Positions 12,752 through 23,640 of a stretch of DNA of 64,000 bases are shown piece by piece. The DNA is from Camarhynchus parvulus (lineage: Eukaryota > Chordata > Aves > Passeriformes > Thraupidae). Under the pieces are notes generated by a model that had not been told where the DNA came from, did not search any database, and saw only the letters and a list, made by a program, of their open reading frames with translations. Made by a program: the position numbers and the translations under genes. Location of the stretch: positions 23,979,733-24,043,732 of the forward strand of contig NC_044574.1 of NCBI RefSeq assembly GCF_901933205.1. Direction: 5' to 3'. Within the stretch, counting starts at the first letter, position 1, and every line of letters starts with the position of its first letter.

Positions 12752-14209
12752 AAAGTTCCCAGCCCAACTTATAGAAGTTTTTTTCCTTCTGGACTTGAAC
12801 CGAATATTCCAGTATTTCTATCAACCTGTGAATCAGGCAAGACCCACTGCTTTTATATAGATAAATTATCACCACTACTTACTTAAAATGGAAAAATAAG
12901 GGAATTAAGAAGAAATGTTGAGCCCAAACAAAAAGCTTTTGAGAGTCTATTGGAAACTTCTCAGAAAAGCAGTTTGGAAATTTTTTTTTTTTAGAGATCT
13001 TCTCATTTATTCTGGAGCAGGGAAAATATCAGCATTCCAGAAATGAAAAATGCCACCTGTTTGTCTGCAGCTGTCCTGCAAAACAGAGCAGTGCTACTGG
13101 CAGCTAATAATATCTCCAGCTTGCAGAAGTGGCATGTATTTGGCATTTTATTCAGTATTCTGGACAGATATACAGCTTGGCTTGCTTTTATTTCCCCCAA
13201 GTTTATCTGACTATCTCACCCGGGCCATGCAGTAGCACATGTGACAAACGATGGCTCCGCAGTGCTAAGCTGTAGAAGGGATTTGCAGTGCGAATACAGT
13301 GAGAATGTTTTGTATGTATTGTGGCGGATGAAAGAATGGAAGCGGGCCAAATTCAAGCTGTTTGCCATTGCATCTGATCAGCAGATCCTATGGAGAGAAT
13401 TTGCCTGCTGTGAATATTTGATTCTCGCTAGCTTGAACTATCTTGTGTGTTGGCAGTGCTACTGTGTGAATTTGCAGTGGCTTTCCAGGGTGTCTGTCCT
13501 ACTCAGCTGCCAATTTCTGGGGTTTTTTTACAGGGTTCAGGATTTTGTGCTCCACTTTGTGCATGAGGAAAATTACTTAATGCTATACAGTGAACATTTT
13601 TTTCATATTTATAGCACTCAGATTAAAACAAAAAAAAATAGAAGTGAGTAGTCTGTTGTCTTTTCCCCCTGCCTTATTCCCTCCACCTTCATAAAGGCGT
13701 AACCACTCTGCCACCTACTCTCTCTGCATTACCTTCAGGTGATTGTCCTGGCAAGGTGATTTTGTAGTGATGAGTCTGTCAGATTACACACCAGAAAGGA
13801 TGAAAAGGTGATGTTGTTGAAATGCAGTTGTGAGAGCGGGAGCATTTTTCCCTTCCTTCCCATGCATCCTTCTGACGAAGTTCTCAGGGAGTCAGTGCTC
13901 TGCACCCTTATCTGTCCATGACCATTCTTGCTGGTTCATGTCTGGCTTGCCTGAGAATTTGCAGTTTTGTGTTGGTTAGTTTTTTTGTTTCTGAAATTCA
14001 GTATAGTGAAACATTTACATAAATAATTTTTGGTTTTCAGTACTTACAAGTAAATGACATTGCTTGTAGTGCTGATGTAGCAGTAACTCTCAGGACTCTG
14101 CTGAGGCAAGCAGAAAAGATTTGGGATTTAACCTATCAGTGTATCCTGTGTCTGTCACCACACTGAAGCATTTATCTTCTCTATACAGCCTATTTAGACT
14201 TTCTGTCAT

Positions 14210-14335
14210 TTTATAGATTAAGCATAGATAAAATGTATAGCTATCTGTGATATCTATAGATTACAGATTTATAACTTATAGATCTATATAAGTATAGATA
14301 TTTATAGATATAAAATTTTATATATTAAAATGATA
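14210..14335. repeat. AT-rich low-complexity tract with TATAGAT-like units
   Basis: The tract is dominated by irregular copies of TAGATA/TATAGAT (for example around 14218, 14256, 14276 and 14294). There is no coding or transposon signature. Confidence 0.7.
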
Positions 14336-17300
14336 GAGAAAATTTGCAAAATAAGTTTAGGCTGTAACCTATCAGCTTTTTCTTCCTCTGTGTGTATGAA
14401 GGACAAAAGCCAGAAGAAGACTTTTCATTATACAGTGGTGTGGGATAAAACTGAGAGGAGCCAGCAAGAGACAGTTGCAGGTCCTCTGGGGCTGTAGGAA
14501 ATGATGTGCTGACCAAGTGACCAATTCTCTGTCTACTCCCAACACTGCAGCTGCCGAAAGTAATGGCAAGAGAAAAGCACTATCATCTCCATTTAAGATA
14601 CTGAGGAAATTGTGTGATAGTGCCTTGTAGGGGCTGCCAGAGGGACCAAATTCTGGTCGTGTGTCTTCTGAGACCACTGTAAAAGATAGCACTCTGTTAG
14701 CTGGGGCACAGCAGCTGGCCACCCTGAGATCCTTGCCACTGCAGTGTGACCCATTTGCATGACCTATTTAACTCTGCCAAGTTGTAAGGAGCTGGGCAGG
14801 CACATGAAATGTTTCTTTTCAGTCATCCATTTAAAGGAAGAATGGTTTTTATATCTTGCTACTTGTAAACCTTTTCTGCTTGCTTTAGTTTCTTAAGCAA
14901 TGACAAAGAGTGGTATTTTTGGACAAAAAGTGCATAATTTCAGCTAACAGATACTGAACAATAAATCCTCTTGAAAGATAAAAGCAACATTTTCTGAAAA
15001 CTGAAGAAATCAGGACCTGGTCAATGCAAGGTGTAGTAATCCTGAGAGAAAGCTTTGCTGGGAGCTGGGTCTTAACTTTAAGACTCCTTTCTCCCTTTAG
15101 TGGCTTAGGAGTGCTTTTCTCCAGTGACTCAATGGAACTAACAAATGTGAATTTCATCTGTACTAGAGCAAACCCGGAAAAGTTTTGCAGTAGTATGGGA
15201 TACATTTTTTGGCTTGGGGTTAGGCAGGCTAGGCAGGTGTCCTTGAGTAAATATATCACTTGAAAGCATTTTCTTTGTTGGATTTTTCTTCAATCCTTTT
15301 AAACAAATGCCATTTTTAGAACCATTGGGAAATAAAATTGTGAGATTTTTAGCAAAAGCAGAAGCTTCTTTCAGGGCACACTGATTGCATCTTGTTGGCA
15401 TGTGTGGTTATTTGTGCCCATACAAGATACCAACTTTCTGAGGAGTTGTTTGGGTGATAGCGTTAGTGACTTGGCAAACGTTATTCATATGATGGCCATC
15501 AAAATAAAAGCATGTAGCCAACAGGAGTAGATGACATTGTTTTTTTGAGAAGCAGTCATTTGTTCATCAGCAGAAGAACCAAGTTTCCAAACTATGTGGC
15601 TGCCAAATAACTGGTATTTTTGTTACTGCTTATCATAACTCAGATGTCAACTTCTGGCATCAAGATGGGTGCAATTAGTTATCTTCAGCATTCTTCCTCC
15701 TTTGATTGTTTTCTAAGTCTGTTAGGTTACTATGATCTCTATGTCCAGTATATTTTTTGTTAAATTTGGAAATGCTATTAGGAACTTCTTTTGAATGCTT
15801 TTGCATTTTTATTTGATATATTAGATTTACGCGTTGCTCCACCAACCATTTGAGAGTGACCAGGACTGTCCTCCATCAAAGACTAAACATAAGGGTTATT
15901 CATGATGCAGTTGGAAAAATTATAATGCAAACAGTAAGCCAGATGGAAAATTTTACAGGCATCTTTTCATGTCATGAATGATGCTGTCTCTCTGGGTTAT
16001 GGGCTCTCTGCTCTCTCAACTGCTATTCCTTCCCCCCCTGGCTCTCCTCCAGAGCTGTTAAGTTTCAGCCAGGGAAGAAAGGGAGATTTGAACTCCTCTG
16101 AATTTCCAAGTCTCTGTTTTCTGTGGTGTGGCTGGCGAGCTTTGTGTGCGAGAGTTGGCATGCCAAGAGCCACGGTGATTTGCATGCTGCTTGCAGAACA
16201 AACAGGGCTGCTCTCCCTGAGCCCCAAGAAAGGCTGGGAGCAGATGTGGGAGAGCCCTGCTCACCAATCCTGCTCTGTCATGAAGAGTGGGTAAGAGCTG
16301 AACACCACCAGACTCCTCTGCTTCCCAGTTTTTATGAAAAGAGGTCTCCACCATATGCTGTGGTTCTGCTCCTCTGTAACTCTTCATGTGGCAGCTTAGC
16401 TTTAGGTTTGAGATGAGATTCCTCAAAGAATATCAAGCTGCACATTTCATCTTTACTTGTTCACACATCTACCATTGCAGTTGCTGGCCTAGAAATGTAT
16501 ATATCTAAAAAATTATTCTCTACTAGCTGCAAGATTTATCCTTGTAAAACATATTCACTGGCTCTGTAACAGGGGAGTGGTGTACATGCACATGTATAAA
16601 ACCTGTATTAACTGCGTATGCACACATGCAGATTCAATCTCCTTGGTGCAAACTGAAGTGTCATCACTTGGACTTGGTTTGAAAGAGACTTATATCAGTT
16701 TTTACTTAGCCTTTCTTAGTTATTGACTTTCAATTTTTGCACTTTGCAAAGGGTAAATCCTCCATAAGAAGTGTTACAAAATTGGGTGTTGTTTCTTCTT
16801 AGAAACAGTGGCCATGTGAAGTGTAGCTTCAAGGTTTTTGTTTCAGGAGAAAGCACCTATCTATTTTCTCAGTGACTTCTGACTAGTTACCTTTGGAGAG
16901 GCAAGAGAACAGTTGTGTTAACTGGCTCGCTCGTAGCTAACATGCAAAGTGTTTTCTGAACAAATTTCTTGCTTAAATGGTGGTGGGCTTTTTCACATCT
17001 ACTCTTCCTGCTCCCTTCAAAAATCCTGCCTTTTCTACTCTGTAACATGCTACGGTTGTGTGGCAGCCTCCAGCAGTAGGTGGAGAAATCAGTGGGGCTT
17101 TTTCAGTTAAAAAAGTTGCCAACATCTGTGTTTGAAAAGAAGTCAACAAGCTTGTTGTAGTTGTATATCTTGGAAAAAAGAAAGAAAGAAAAGTTTCATA
17201 CGTAGGTGGTTTTCGAACAAAATCTACACTGACCTCTTAAATTATGTAATTATGTGACTGGAAATGTCTTTGGTTCTTCATTTAGCTAATAGTATGAGTG

Positions 17301-17406
17301 TTCATGAGCAGTTACTGAATTAGGGAGAAGTTGGTCTGGTAAGATTTTTTTTTTAGTAAAGGAGAGCTTAAAGTGTTGAGATTTTATGCTTTTTGTCTCT
17401 TTTCAG

Positions 17407-17513
17407 GATAATATAATATTATTCTTAAGAGGCTGCAAAGAACTGGGACTTAAAGAATCTCAGCTTTTTGATCCTGGTGATCTACAGGACACATCAAACA
17501 GAGTAACCATCAA
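17407..17513 (+). CDS. LIMCH1: LIMCH1 exon: CH domain, DNIILFL segment
   Basis: 107-nt internal exon, phase 0 in and 2 nt over at the end. It translates to 35 codons beginning [20 protein letters not shown] and ending near SNRVTI, with the last Lys codon completed by the next exon. This is the middle of the calponin-homology domain of LIMCH1/LMO7, an actin-binding-type fold that in single copy often serves regulatory or scaffolding roles. The acceptor (CTCTTTTCAG) and donor (CAA|GTAAGT) are both strong. Mammalian LIMCH1, as I recall it, is almost identical here, which supports constraint. The first half of the domain must come from an exon not seen in this window. Confidence 0.96.
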
Positions 17514-17749
17514 GTAAGTACAACAGCAGTTTGTGACTAGCATGTTAGAGCCTCAGGTGCATGTGATGCAATAGTAAATATTTAAGAATGAGCAAAAAGG
17601 CTATAGAACTGTAATTAGTATAAGGCAGATAGGAAGCAGAAGTTTGGGAAACTTTCAGTGCTGGGATGAATAGATTGTTCTATTCAGCAGGTTTTGTCCC
17701 AGAGATATCAACCACAGCTCTGCTAAATAGGACAACACTTGGAGAATGC

Positions 17750-17852
17750 TCTCAGGCCCATGGTGTGACTCTTGGGGATGTGCAGGCCTAGGAGTTCGAC
17801 TTGATGATCCTTGTGCGTCCCTCCCAATTCAGTTTATTCTGTGATTTTGTGA
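17750..17852 (+). mobile_element. CR1 LINE 3'-end fragment
   Basis: It contains GACTCTTGGGGATGTGCAGG, then GGAGTTCGACTTGATGATCC, TTGTGCGTCCCTCCCAATTC and a TTCTGTGATTTTGTGA tail. This is the pattern of CR1 subfamilies whose 3' end reads gatgatccttgtgggtcc...ccaactcag before the octamer repeat. It is degenerate and truncated, and the left boundary is approximate. Confidence 0.82.
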
Positions 17853-20439
17853 AAATACTGTCTTAGTTAGGCAATGAGATTCTGAGGGACTTGGGTGTTT
17901 TGCTAATATAAATTGATGACATTCTTTTCTTGTCTGTCCAACTCATAAAATATTATAGTCTGGTGGAAAAGAAGTCACAGTTCTGCTAGGTCAGATTAAA
18001 TTGTTCAGATGGTGAAATATAGGACAGTAGAGGCCTCTCAGATTCTATGAGATGCAGGCATAAGCATGGTCTCTTCACTTTCCTGCAAGAGCTATAGCTT
18101 GAGACACGCAGTAATTGGACTGAGGAAGTCTGTGTGAATTGGAAATGCCACAATTTAGATAATTTTTCACCAAAACCACACACCCACTATCAAACAAATT
18201 GCACAGGCCTCCCACTTTTTAAAAGCAAAACCACCCCACACTTTCATAAAATTTAAAAAAATTATAATTGATGTTTCTTAACTTCTAAATTGGTATTTGG
18301 AAGTTTTCCTGGAAGTTTTGGGTCTATCATGTCATGTTACAGTTATAACAGAAGTTATTGCTCTATAGACAAGCAAATGCTGCTGAGTTGATTGAATGGT
18401 CTAATTTCATTTGGCCAAAAAGATCACTAATGAAACCCTGATCAGACCTGTCTATTTTAGAGAAGTATATGGGAACAATTTACTAAATTTCAGTAGCTTT
18501 TTTTTTTCCTTTCTGGCAATGGAAGCTGGGCAAGTTTTCATGGTATTCAGGCACTGTCTAGGAAAATTCAAAGGCTCTGAAAATCTAATTGGCTGGTGTC
18601 CTTGTTTTAAAGTATACCATTTTTTACTCCTTCCCAAGTTTCTGACTCTAAGATGAGGTTCTTCTTGCCCTCTACGTGGAAGTGTGTGGAGGCTATGTCA
18701 TGTATTTCTTCTAAATCTGATACTGCTTTGATAAAATTGGTTCTTCATGATGTCCTGTAAAATCATTACGATGATTGACTGGAGAGAGTTGCAAAACAAT
18801 CCATAATCTTCATTTAAAACCCTAATCTCCATATGAAACCAGAGAGGAAGAGTCTTTCTGATAAAAACCTTCATCTTTTGTGGTTGAGGATAGATGGAGT
18901 ACCTTGATGGAGGCAAGTTGAGAGGCTTTGACTAGGGTGGAGCTTGAAGCAAAGCTGTCACCAAGTTAAACCGGACATCATAAACCCTGCAGAGCTGGCC
19001 TGGGCCTCCACTGCATACGAGGGCTTCAGAGAAAGCAGCTGTGGAAAAGAGCCAAATGTTTTCCTAGCACTGTCCGAGTTCACACTGAGTAACTGAGTTG
19101 AGGTGTACAAGCCAAGTCCATGACTGTTTTAGAGAAATATGTTGAAGGCTGTGTTCTGCTAGCTGGTTCCCAAAGCATGAAGGTGATTTTTTCCCTCTTT
19201 GAAGATTTTTGCATGATTTTTTTAAAGATGGTGAAAACATTATTCGTGGTGAAGGATGAGTATGACATTATTGCACATGCTTAAGATAATGACATTTTGC
19301 CTTTTTTTTTCCATACAGATGTTAATTGAGGGATGTATTAGATCTATTTTTTGGATCACTCTGCTTATAAAAGTTATGAGCTAATGCTGTAAGGATTTTT
19401 TTTGTGACTAGTTAAGCAAGTCTCTTTTCCACTGTTATTTTACTAAGAAAAAACCAGGACTATTCTATTTTTCATATTGTGTGGGTATTAGTGGACAAAA
19501 TTTTGGCTTAAAAAGATATTATCAAAAATACTTTGTTTACCATTGCCTATATTTAGGCTTTTGTTGTTCTAACAGATTTGAGTATGTATTTATTTTTGGT
19601 TTTGCCAGATAAACTTTAATGATGGAGTGGTCTTACTGTTATAGTAGCCAATTCCATTATAAATAATCAGGACACAATCTTTACTAAATCTCAAATAGTC
19701 TTATGTAGGTTTTAGCACCTAAATGTGATATGTATTTCCTTTTTTTATGCTTTCTTTGCTGAATTTTGAAATGTTGTTTATGTTTGCACAAACTTTGTAT
19801 CTTGTTGTTCTTAACATAAAACTGCCACTCTTCCATGAACATAAGAGAAAAAAATAAATTGAGAAGGATGATGCCAATGTTCAGTCTGAATGCTTAAGTA
19901 TACATTTAAAAATAAATGTTCTCCATGGCACATTCTGTTCTAAATGGCAGGGTCTTTGTTGCTTCATCCATTCACTTTGTTCTTTGTAATGTTTGTTTTC
20001 ACAGAAGCACCTGCAATATTTCCTTAATGTTTGCTGATGCCTGTTATGCTTGTTCAGTTGCTTCCAGAATCTGTAGGGGCTGCAGAGCAGAATCTGACTG
20101 TTGGATAACTGCAGAATGTATTTTAGCAGTGAGGACTTTTGTCTTCCTTTTTAAAGAAATCAGCAACTCTGTTTAAAGGAAATATTTTGGCATTGTCCTA
20201 CTTTACTGTGGGAGCATTATAAACACATTTTCTTCTTGTACTTCCAGAATTCTAATTTCATGATTGAAATAATGGTGACAAAATACTCCCATGTTATGAA
20301 TAAATGAATGTGTGAACTACATCTTCTTAGCTTTCATGTATTTCCAGACAGCAGAAACATTCAGCAGGCTTTTGTTAGGGAAAATGTGATCTGCTGCATA
20401 CAGCCTCTTGGAAAGTATGTCTACTTTCTGATTTTTTCC

Positions 20440-20463
20440 TTTTTTTTTTTTTTTTTTTTTTTT
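20440..20463 (+). repeat. T24 homopolymer forming the polypyrimidine tract of a micro-exon
   Basis: Twenty-four consecutive T residues, extended by TCTTTTCTTTG, sit 33 nt upstream of the 31-nt exon at 20497. Position and composition suggest that it acts as the polypyrimidine tract. That function is inferred. Confidence 0.9.
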
Positions 20464-20496
20464 CTTTTCTTTGTATGTGTTTGTGTGTACAACCAG

Positions 20497-20527
20497 GAAC
20501 ATTGACTATAGTAGGAAGCTGAAAAAT
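20497..20527 (+). CDS. LIMCH1: LIMCH1 micro-exon (31 nt): CH domain, IDYSRKLKN segment
   Basis: The first base completes the Lys codon of the previous exon, and the remaining 30 nt encode NIDYSRKLKN. Mammalian LIMCH1 has SLDYSRKLKN at this point, so the assignment is firm despite the small size. The acceptor is AACCAG after a long T tract; the donor is AAT|GTAAGT. Because 31 is not a multiple of three, skipping would shift the frame and break the CH domain, so inclusion should be constitutive in full-length transcripts. Confidence 0.95.
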
Positions 20528-23500
20528 GTAAGTACATCATTTGGAGTTTTTCTTTTTTGTCTGGTTAATCGAGTTATTGGCCTGATCAAAATTCTGTTAG
20601 TAAAGACTGAGTACATGAGTATTGCTGAAAAGTCCTTCTGAATACAAACCTAACTGGGTTCTGCTGGAAATTTAGGTAGAGCTGCTATGGCAAAGCAGCC
20701 TTACAAAAGAAATTAAATGGAGACATTTGTGTCTTCTTAGATGCTCTTAGATGAGTGATAAACCGAGTGATTTCTGTGCTGTCCAGTGTGGTGTATGCTG
20801 GGAATGGTCTGATTCGACCATGAAGCCACACTTTTGTAGCCCTTCCCAAATATATAGGCATAGAGTACAGTTGCACAAAGCATTTAAAATTAAGCAAAAT
20901 GGCCATTAAATTGGGATGCAAGGCCTTACTATGAGGTTTGATAGCTTTCTCGTTCTTCTTCCAAATAAATTAGTGTTTCCCCAGAAAGGCTATTTCCATT
21001 TAACTTCAATTTCCTCTTAATTTAAACTAAGGGAAATGGTGCTGGATCCTGTGCTTGTTAACTAGAAAAGAAAATGTCTAAATTTTGCTGGTCTCAGTTT
21101 AAAGCCTAGCAAGCTGTCTGTCCTTAGTTAGCTGTAAACTGGTATAATTTTTGTTTGGCTCACATCCCTATATCCTGATAGGAAATGCCAAGATCTTTTT
21201 TAATAACTTTGAAAACCAGTAATCATAACTTCCATGACTGGAGGTAAAAGAAACCAAAACCCGAACAACACCAAAACCACCCATCCCCCAAATTGTTTCA
21301 TCCTGTCTTTCCCATCATCAGTAGAGCAATATCTTCTGCAACCAGCACACAGACTTATAGGGGAAGAATTCAGCTATGGTATTTTAACACTCTTTGTGGG
21401 CACTGGCTAAACATCTTTGTACAGATGTGTTGCTTTAAAGGTGAAGTTTCAAAAGTATCCTCCATAATGTGCTTGGAGGCAATATATGCTTTCCAGGTGC
21501 ATGATCCTGCAGCCTCAGCTGGCAGCCAGCCGGAATTGCTTGCAAATGTGAAATTTTCTGCCTTTTTTTTTCCAAATAAAGAGAGGAAGAAGAGAGAAAG
21601 TGATTAAATGCTAGCAGAAATAAATAAAAAACCCAAAAATACCATAACCTTCATCAATAAACTCAATGGCAGTTTCCTGGTTACTCGAAATACTGTTATT
21701 TGCAAATATTTTCATTTAACTTGAGAACATACACTGTAAGACTTTTTTGCATTAAATTTGTCAAGTGGTGTTGGTTGAAGGAAAACAGTTCAGATAAAGG
21801 TTGTTTCAAGACAAAAAAACTTCAGGACTAGCAACACCACCTCCTTTCATTCAGCACAGTAATATAGATTTTGATATAATTTTTTTAAAAAGGCAAAAGT
21901 TTTTGAACTCCATTAAAAATTTTACTCAGTATTTCATGATATGTATACTCAGTATTACATGATATGTATTTTTAAACTAAAGAAAAATATAAGCTTTATT
22001 TATATATAAAATACATATTTTACATTGTGTAGCACAGTTGTTAAACAGAAGGTCTGTATGATGTATCCTTTTCTGACAGGGCCTCAGCTGCAGTGCTACA
22101 TAATTTTGGACATTAGACTTAAATGAAAAATGAGGATGCTAGTGCAAATTGATAAGAAAAGACTAGTATGTTGCTGAGGAGTAATGTGGATGCATGTTTT
22201 AGGGAAGAAGAGTCCAAGAGATGTCTGCTCCCAGTGGAATAGACCCCGCTTTGGGATTTCTGCTAGTCTTGTTTCCTTTAGTTCACTATATAGCATGAAG
22301 TATATGGCCCTGTCCCATCAAAACATGAAATACTGTATTTCAGTTTATGAATCTTTTTTTGATACTGTTAATGACAACTATTATTTATTATTGGTTGCAT
22401 CTCTTTTCCACATCAAAATATTTCCTGTTCATTCTGCAGTTAAATACTTTGCAATGTCATGGAATATGCCAAAATAATGAACATTAAATGAGAAAAACCC
22501 TAAGCTCTAGGGTGATGGTTTGTCATTTTTAACCAGTGCAAAACACTGAATTGAATTGCCTTTGATGAGCAGTTTCCAGTCCAAATAGCTGCTGCACAGG
22601 TATCATTAAAGACATTGCTCTAAGTGGATACATATGTGGTGCAGAAGAGGCCTTTCCTTGCATGGTATAAATGTCAGCATTTTTGGATGTATTGGATTTG
22701 ACCATCCTAAGCATCTTGATTTCTCATTTTCTAAAACAAGTACAACACCAGCAGTGTCAGGTCAAATATCTTTGCTACTTGCAAGAGTAATTATTGGTCC
22801 TTTTCCCTCACCAGTTTTGAAGGGATTTTTGAGTTATGGAGAGGTATCAAGTCACAACTTGAATGAAATCACTGACTTTTATGATGTAGTCTGATAGAAA
22901 TGACAAGATGCTCATGACTTTTGATTAATCTTGGGCTAAGAAATTCTTAAACTAGCAGAAGCCTGAAAATAAATGTTCCTGTGTTATCTGGTTACTTACA
23001 TTAAGGTGATTAAAAATGGGACTCCCTTTTTTGTCCTTGGAATAGACACATATTTGAAATGCTTTTAGGCAGGCAGACATTCTAGGTACTTTGTTTATTG
23101 CCTTGGTCTGAATAGTTTGCATTAATGACTACTAATATTAGTAATCTTTAGGGAGTTTTTGTATTGAATTTACAAACAAATTATTATTGTTGTTTGTGCC
23201 TTCTAGAAGTTTCAGATCTCGTTGTGTAGTTTTTCTACTCAGATCCATCTTTTCTGTTTATTTTTCCAGGCAGACATAACACCCTTATTATTTTTATTTA
23301 AAATACCAGGGAGATAATATGTTAAGTTACATATTTTTTAGGACTGTTTAAACATTCATAGTTGCCTGATGTATTTATGTTTAACCTTTGACAGACACTT
23401 TCAGTTCTGATTTATAAAAAAATCTTGTGCTGCTGTGCAGTTTAGAATAGATGAGGGATGTTGCAAGGAAGTAAATTTAGCTACAGGACTATGTAGATGG

Positions 23501-23529
23501 CTGAAATTAATTCTTATTAACTTCTGCAG
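20528..23529 (+). other. LIMCH1: LIMCH1 intron
   Basis: AT-rich intron between the second and third CH exons. It contains a 23-bp tandem duplication at 21923-21968. No other element was recognised. Confidence 0.93.
21923..21968. repeat. 23-bp tandem duplication
   Basis: Two adjacent 23-bp units beginning TACTCAGTATT and ending CATGATATGTA differ at one base (T versus A at unit position 12). It looks like a recent slippage or duplication event. Confidence 0.92.
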
Positions 23530-23640
23530 GTATTAGTCACCATTTATTGGCTAGGGAAAGCAGCAAACAGCTGCACATCATACAGTGGATCAACCCTGAA
23601 CCTGAAGGAGTTTGAAGGCTTCCTGGCACAAATGAGAAAG
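23530..23640 (+). CDS. LIMCH1: LIMCH1 exon: end of CH domain
   Basis: 111-nt, phase 0-0 exon of 37 codons, starting [20 protein letters not shown] and ending LAQMRK. It supplies the last helices of the CH domain, including the conserved [10 protein letters not shown] helix. The acceptor is TTCTGCAG and the donor AAG|GTATCT. As recalled, only two positions differ from mammalian LIMCH1 (GTT to GST, and GLL to GFL), so the fold is preserved. The in-frame ATG near the end (MRK) could start a CH-less product if an alternative promoter were used; nothing here proves that. Confidence 0.96.

Larger units (their letters stand above)
1..17406 (+). other. LIMCH1: LIMCH1 intron or 5' flank of the CH-domain exon
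   Basis: No exon with recognisable LIMCH1 sequence was found here. The exon for the first half of the CH domain, which precedes the DNIILFL segment, is not visible and is presumably upstream of the window. The stretch ends in a good polypyrimidine tract and CAG acceptor at 17404-17406. It contains the MITE, CR1 copy, CpG-rich patch and microsatellites listed separately, and an A17 run at 10438-10454. A GC-richer block at about 5080-5800 was not recognised. The longest open frames (minus strand 3154-3687, plus strand 13241-13651) resemble no family I know. Whether all of this is intron depends on the true first exon, which cannot be settled from the window. Confidence 0.75.
17514..20496 (+). 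other. LIMCH1: LIMCH1 intron
   Basis: Intron between the first and second CH exons. It contains a CR1 3' fragment near 17750-17852 and a long T tract just before the acceptor. The remainder is AT-rich with no recognised gene. Confidence 0.93.

Noticed and set aside
12375..12886. Open frames encoding alternating Ile/Tyr and Thr/His
   Set aside because: They are translations of the CA/TA microsatellite.
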